Origin: JAJZQH01 sp041658465
GTDB lineage: Bacteria; UBA10199; 2-02-FULL-44-16; JAAZCA01
Assembly (NCBI GenBank): GCA_041658465.1
Contig: JBBAAC010000105.1
Coordinates: 1-8,433, forward strand
DNA: 8,433 nucleotides
Direction of reading: 5' to 3'
The notes under the pieces were generated by a model. The model was not told the origin of the DNA. It did not search any database and saw only the letters and a list, made by a program, of their open reading frames with translations. Positions within the stretch are counted from its first letter, which is position 1. Every line of letters begins with the position of its first letter. The translations under genes were made by a program, and so were the position numbers. Shown here one piece after another: positions 5,272-8,433 of the stretch.

Positions 5272-6638
5272 CAGGTCAAGCTCTTCGCAAACGCCTTCGC
5301 CGTCTGTGTCACGCTCCCCGCTCCCAGGAAGAGGATCAGATCCTCCTTCCTGCACCACGGCGTCAGAGTCGTCTGCACGTCCTGCCCCGTCGGCGCAAAC
5401 GCCACCATCTTCTTCGGGTAATGTCGGCACATCTCTCTCCATAGTATCTCCCCCGTGTAGTTTCGCTTTGGCTTCTCTCCTGCTGCGTAGACCTCCATGA
5501 CCACAACTGCATCTGCGTCCTTCATAGAGCTCACGAACTCATCGAAGTGATCGGCAAGCCTAGAGTAACGGTGCGGCTGAATCACAGCCATCACGCGCCT
5601 CCCAGGCCAGCCCGCGCGCGCAGCCGCGAGCGTCGCCGCGATCTCGACCGGATGATGCGCGTAGTCGTCGACCACCATCGGGCCGCACCTCGATATAATC
5701 TGGAACCTGCGCGCCACTCCCTTGAACTCCTTGAGAGAGGCGCGGATCGTCTTGAACGGTATGTCGAGGTGCCGGCCCACCGCTATCGCCGCGAGCGCAT
5801 TCAGAACCTGGTGCGAACCGGTCATCCGCAGCGCCACGCTTCCCAGAAGCTCGTCGCGATAGAGCGCCTCGAAGCGCAGCAGCTCGCCGTCCTGTTCGAT
5901 GGCGCGCGCGGAGTAGTCGGCTCCCGCGGCGCCGTAGGTGATCGTGGGCCTCTTTATGCGCGGCAGTATCTTGCGCACTACCGGGTGTCCCGTGCACGCG
6001 ACCACGGCGCCGTAAAACGGCACCTTGTTTGCGAACTCCACGAATGCGCGCTGCATGTCGTCGAAGCCCTGGTAGTTCTCCATGTGCTCGGGGTCTATGT
6101 TCGTGATCACGCCGATCGTAGGCGCGAGTTTTAAAAAAGACTGATCCGACTCGTCCGCCTCCGCGACCAGATACTCTCCGCGACCCAGCCGCGCGTTGGA
6201 GCGAAGGCTGTTCACCTTGCCGCCGATGATTATAGTCGGATCGAGCCCCGCGCGATCGAGCAGGCACCCGATGAGCGATGTCGTCGACGTCTTTCCGTGC
6301 GTGCCCGCCACGGCCACTCCGTACTTGAGCCGCATGAGCTCCGCCAGCATCTCTGCGCGCGGCACGACCGCGATCCCCCGCCCGTGCGCCTCACGCACCT
6401 CGGGGTTCTCTTCCGGAACCGCGGACGACACGACCACGACGTGAGCGCCGTCCACGTTCTGGCGCTTGTGTCCCGCAAAGACCTTGGCGCCGAGCCTCTT
6501 CAAGCGCTGCGCGGTTGGCCCGATCTTGAGATCCGACCCCGTGACCCGGTAGCCCAGGTTTAGAAGCACCTCGGCGATGCCGCTCATTCCTATGCCGCCG
6601 ATGCCCACGAAGTGAATCTGTTGATACTTCTTGAACAT
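5271..6638 (-). CDS. murC: UDP-N-acetylmuramate--L-alanine ligase MurC
   Basis: MurC adds L-alanine to UDP-MurNAc using ATP, the first amino-acid step of cytosolic peptidoglycan precursor synthesis. The 455-residue protein has the three Mur ligase domains. The N-terminal UDP-binding fold shows FVGIGGIGMSGIAEVL (10-25) and GSDL (34-37). The central ATPase domain carries the P-loop AGTHGKTSTT (111-120), DESD (162-165), NIDPEHMENY (180-189) and SHQVLNALAA (275-284). The C-terminal domain has DDYAHHPVEI (324-333) and QPHRYSR (354-360), both MurC hallmarks. It ends with FLGAGSVTQTA. The start at ATG 6638 has AAGGAG 5 nt upstream. The stop TGA overlaps the murB ATG by one base. murG lies upstream, separated by 102 bp that contain a repeat element. 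Nothing suggests inactivation. Confidence 0.98.
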   Translation of the reverse strand: MFKKYQQIHFVGIGGIGMSGIAEVLLNLGYRVTGSDLKIGPTAQRLKRLGAKVFAGHKRQNVDGAHVVVVSSAVPEENPEVREAHGRGIAVVPRAEMLAELMRLKYGVAVAGTHGKTSTTSLIGCLLDRAGLDPTIIIGGKVNSLRSNARLGRGEYLVAEADESDQSFLKLAPTIGVITNIDPEHMENYQGFDDMQRAFVEFANKVPFYGAVVACTGHPVVRKILPRIKRPTITYGAAGADYSARAIEQDGELLRFEALYRDELLGSVALRMTGSHQVLNALAAIAVGRHLDIPFKTIRASLKEFKGVARRFQIISRCGPMVVDDYAHHPVEIAATLAAARAGWPGRRVMAVIQPHRYSRLADHFDEFVSSMKDADAVVVMEVYAAGEKPKRNYTGEILWREMCRHYPKKMVAFAPTGQDVQTTLTPWCRKEDLILFLGAGSVTQTAKAFAKSLT

Positions 6639-6643
6639 CGTTT

Positions 6644-6649
6644 CTCCTT
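6644..6649 (-). promoter_or_regulatory. Shine-Dalgarno of murC, abutting the repeat
   Basis: The minus strand reads AAGGAG, then AAACG, then ATG at 6638. The first base beyond it (6650) already belongs to the outer stem of repeat copy B, so the element ends exactly at the ribosome-binding site. Confidence 0.8.
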
Positions 6650-6728
6650 CCCTCCCCTTTGTAAGGGGAGGGTCGGGGTGGGGTAGATCGTGATCTACCT
6701 CCCCTTTCCCCTCCTTACAAAGGAGGGG
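6650..6728. repeat. Composite inverted-repeat element, copy B (murG-murC spacer)
   Basis: This is a second copy of the element at 3247-3324, in the same orientation and with the same architecture. A central TAGATC, GT, GATCTA palindrome (6684-6697) is flanked by a left hairpin of 10 bp (6650-6659 with 6663-6672, loop TGT) and a right hairpin of 9 bp (6708-6716 with 6720-6728, loop ACA). Its right half (6692-6728) matches that of copy A (3287-3323) at 36 of 37 positions. The left halves differ more and differ by 2 bp in length. It occupies most of the 102-bp murG-murC spacer, 12 bp after the murG stop. It carries no U-run typical of a terminator and no open reading frame of its own. Confidence 0.9.
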
Positions 6729-6740
6729 AGCGATATCAAT

Positions 6741-7844
6741 TCATCGTCCCGCCAGCCGCATGCACTCCTGTGCTATCCGTTTCGCGGCATCGGGCCTGCC
6801 GGCCTTCGCCGCCATTGTCGCCATCTCATCCATCTTCCCGCCGTCGGCGATCATCATCCTGAGCTCGCTCGCCAGCCGCTCACCGTTGCATTCGCCGTTG
6901 AGAATCATCGCGGCGCCGCCCAAGCGAGCCAGCCACTCCGCGTTCGCGCGTTGATGGTCGTCCGCCGCATAGGGATACGGCACCAGTATCGACGGCAGTC
7001 CCAGTGCAGCGACCTCCGCCACAGTGTTCGCACCGGATCTCCCTATCACGATATTTGCCTCCGCGTAACACTCCCAGATGCGATCCGTGAAAGCGAAGAC
7101 CTTTGCGTCGATTCCAGCCGCACCATATGCGTCGGCTATGGCGCCAGTGTCGTCGTTCGTACCCGTCTGGTGGATGACCCTCATCCGCCCCCTGAGATCC
7201 TTGAGGTGCGGCAGCGCATCCATCATGGCGCGGTTCAGGTGTACTGCGCCCTGCGAGCCGCCAAAGAGGAAGATCGACGTGCGGCCCAAACCCTCCGGGC
7301 TGGCGGCACGAACCTCAAGCACCTTGCGCCGCACTGGCACGCCCGTGAGCAGCGCCTTGCCGGGCTCGAATCTCCTCGCGGCCTCGTCGAACGCTACGCA
7401 CACCCGGCGGGCGAACCTTCCGAGCTTCAGGTTCGTCATCCCGGGGATCGCGTTCGGCTCCACCAGCAGCACGGGTATACGCATGATCCATGCCGCAACG
7501 GAGAGCGGGCCCGCCGCATAGCCGCCTATGCTCACCAGGACGTGCGGCTTCTCCGCCACGAGTATCAGCATGGCGCGCGCGATCGAGAACGGGAGCCTCG
7601 CCCAGGCCGCCAGTTTGGCGATCCCCTTGCGATCCTTGATCGAGCTCGATCCCATGAGGATGAGCGGCCAGCCCTCCTGCGGCAATATCTTCGCCTCGAG
7701 CCCGCGCGAAGTCCCCGCGAACATGATCTGCGCGCCGGGCGATGCGGCCTTGAGTTCCTCCGCCACAGCGACGCCGGGAAATACATGCCCGCCGGTCCCG
7801 CCGGCGGCCACGAGCACACGAAGCTTTTCCTTCACACGGCTCAT
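6741..7844 (-). CDS. murG: UDP-GlcNAc--lipid I GlcNAc transferase MurG
   Basis: MurG is a peripheral inner-membrane GT-B glycosyltransferase that adds GlcNAc to lipid I to make lipid II. The 367-residue protein has the N-terminal acceptor domain with AAGGTGGHVFPG (13-24; His20 in the GGTGGH loop), SIGGYAAGP (105-113) and EPNAIPGMTN (129-138). The C-terminal donor domain shows FGGSQGA (194-200), HQTG (225-228) and the UDP-GlcNAc signature RSGANTVAEVAALGLP (269-284), which includes Glu277. It continues with DDHQRAN (295-301), giving Gln298 and Asn301. A basic and hydrophobic patch around residues 74-95 fits the membrane-facing surface. ATG 7844 overlaps the ftsW stop as ATGA and has GAGGAG 6 nt upstream (7851-7856). 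The frame runs further upstream inside ftsW, but that extension is not MurG-like. Downstream is the repeat element and then murC. Confidence 0.97.
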   Translation of the reverse strand: MSRVKEKLRVLVAAGGTGGHVFPGVAVAEELKAASPGAQIMFAGTSRGLEAKILPQEGWPLILMGSSSIKDRKGIAKLAAWARLPFSIARAMLILVAEKPHVLVSIGGYAAGPLSVAAWIMRIPVLLVEPNAIPGMTNLKLGRFARRVCVAFDEAARRFEPGKALLTGVPVRRKVLEVRAASPEGLGRTSIFLFGGSQGAVHLNRAMMDALPHLKDLRGRMRVIHQTGTNDDTGAIADAYGAAGIDAKVFAFTDRIWECYAEANIVIGRSGANTVAEVAALGLPSILVPYPYAADDHQRANAEWLARLGGAAMILNGECNGERLASELRMMIADGGKMDEMATMAAKAGRPDAAKRIAQECMRLAGR

Positions 7845-8433
7845 TCCCAACTCCTCTGCACGCGCTTGTACGTCGAGATGTTGAGCAAGATTCCCACCGC
7901 CAGAAGCGAGATCACAAGAGATGATCCGCCGTAGCTTATGAACGGAAGCGCAAGGCCTTTCGTGGGCAGAAGCCCCATAACCACGCCCATGTTGAGCACC
8001 GCCTCGAGGCCTATGAGCAGCGTGCAACCGACCGCGACATATCTGCCGAAGAGGTCCGGGGCCGCGAGCGCTATGCACAGCCCGCGGTAGCAGAAGAAGG
8101 CGAAGAGCGCGATCACGAACATGATCCCCACAAGCCCCAGCTCCTCGCCGATCACGGAGAAGATGAAGTCGGTGTGCGCCTCCGGCAGATAGAAGAGCTT
8201 CTGCTGCCCCTGTCCCAGCCCCCTCCCGAACCATCCTCCCTCGTTGAACGCCACGAAGGACTGTATCATCTGGAATCCCGATCCGTATTGATCGCTCCAC
8301 GGGTTCAGGAACGCGAGCACGCGACGGCGCCGATACGCTGAGCCGGCGACAAGCGCGATCACGAGCGGGAGGGCCGCAGCGAACATCCCGAAGAGATACG
8401 GCAGCCGCACACCTGCTACGAACATCATGAACC
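7841..8433 (-). CDS. ftsW: Septal peptidoglycan glycosyltransferase FtsW, 5' end cut by window edge
   Basis: FtsW is a SEDS-family integral membrane glycosyltransferase that polymerises lipid II during septation with its partner PBP FtsI. About 196 C-terminal codons are visible, roughly half of a normal FtsW. The frame is still open at base 8433. The extracytoplasmic loop reads GSGFQMIQS, then GGWFGRGLGQGQQK and LPEAHTDFIFSVIGEELG. The aspartate in HTDFIF (codon 8168-8170) corresponds to the SEDS catalytic Asp. It is followed by the last transmembrane segments, with MGLLPTKGLALPFISYGGSS, the FtsW/RodA signature, and a short basic cytoplasmic tail (YKRVQRSWE). Hydrophobic stretches are visible at about visible residues 14-30, 98-121, 129-153 and 168-184. 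The stop overlaps the murG start by four bases. Adjacency to murG favours FtsW over RodA. Confidence 0.96.
   Translation of the reverse strand, partial: FMMFVAGVRLPYLFGMFAAALPLVIALVAGSAYRRRRVLAFLNPWSDQYGSGFQMIQSFVAFNEGGWFGRGLGQGQQKLFYLPEAHTDFIFSVIGEELGLVGIMFVIALFAFFCYRGLCIALAAPDLFGRYVAVGCTLLIGLEAVLNMGVVMGLLPTKGLALPFISYGGSSLVISLLAVGILLNISTYKRVQRSWE

Noticed and set aside
5272..5442. 57-codon N-terminal extension of MurB
   Set aside because: It lies inside the murC 3' end in another frame, is Asp/Gly/Glu-rich without MurB similarity, and the ATG at 5271 makes a classic TGATG overlap with the murC stop.
7638..7651. Perfect 14-bp palindrome GATCGAGCTCGATC inside murG
   Set aside because: It encodes ordinary MurG residues, has no loop, no second copy seen in the window, and is plausible by chance in GC-rich coding sequence.
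7845..8300. 152-codon N-terminal extension of MurG
   Set aside because: It overlaps ftsW in another frame. The MurG glycine-rich loop starts just after the ATG at 7844, which has a good Shine-Dalgarno and an ATGA overlap.

Overview
The window is a contiguous piece of a bacterial division and cell wall (dcw) operon, with every gene on the minus strand. In transcription order, from high to low coordinates, it holds ftsW (3' half only), murG, murC, murB, ddl, ftsQ, ftsA and ftsZ (5' nine-tenths only). I found no RNA genes, CRISPR array, transposase or prophage genes, and no stretch of 300 bp or more without a gene. The longest spacer is about 100 bp.

The host looks like a GC-rich Gram-negative bacterium. 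The order murG-murC-murB-ddl-ftsQ-ftsA-ftsZ, the FtsQ with a POTRA domain, and the FtsA and FtsZ N-termini resemble those of Deltaproteobacteria in the broad sense (Desulfobacterota, Myxococcota, Bdellovibrionota and uncultured relatives). That placement is inference from gene order and remembered sequences, not from a search.

The genes form one pathway. MurC, MurB, Ddl and MurG act in or at the end of cytoplasmic peptidoglycan precursor synthesis: UDP-MurNAc formation, L-Ala addition, D-Ala-D-Ala formation, and lipid I to lipid II conversion. FtsW polymerises lipid II at the septum. FtsQ, FtsA and FtsZ are divisome assembly proteins. The enzymes look intact, except that MurB lacks several residues normally considered catalytic.

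The junctions are the most unusual part. Two are tight translational couplings: an ATGA overlap at ftsW/murG and a TGATG overlap at murC/murB. Each of the other five carries a repeat or palindrome: a composite inverted repeat of about 80 bp at murG/murC, a 7-bp hairpin swallowing the murB stop codon at murB/ddl, a second copy of the composite repeat at ddl/ftsQ, a 15-position stem-loop at ftsQ/ftsA, and four tandem heptamers at ftsA/ftsZ. The two composite repeats are related, lie in the same orientation, and sit between a stop codon and the next gene's ribosome-binding region. They look like a dispersed REP- or MITE-like family inserted into an otherwise standard operon. I saw no evidence of a wholly new gene system here.
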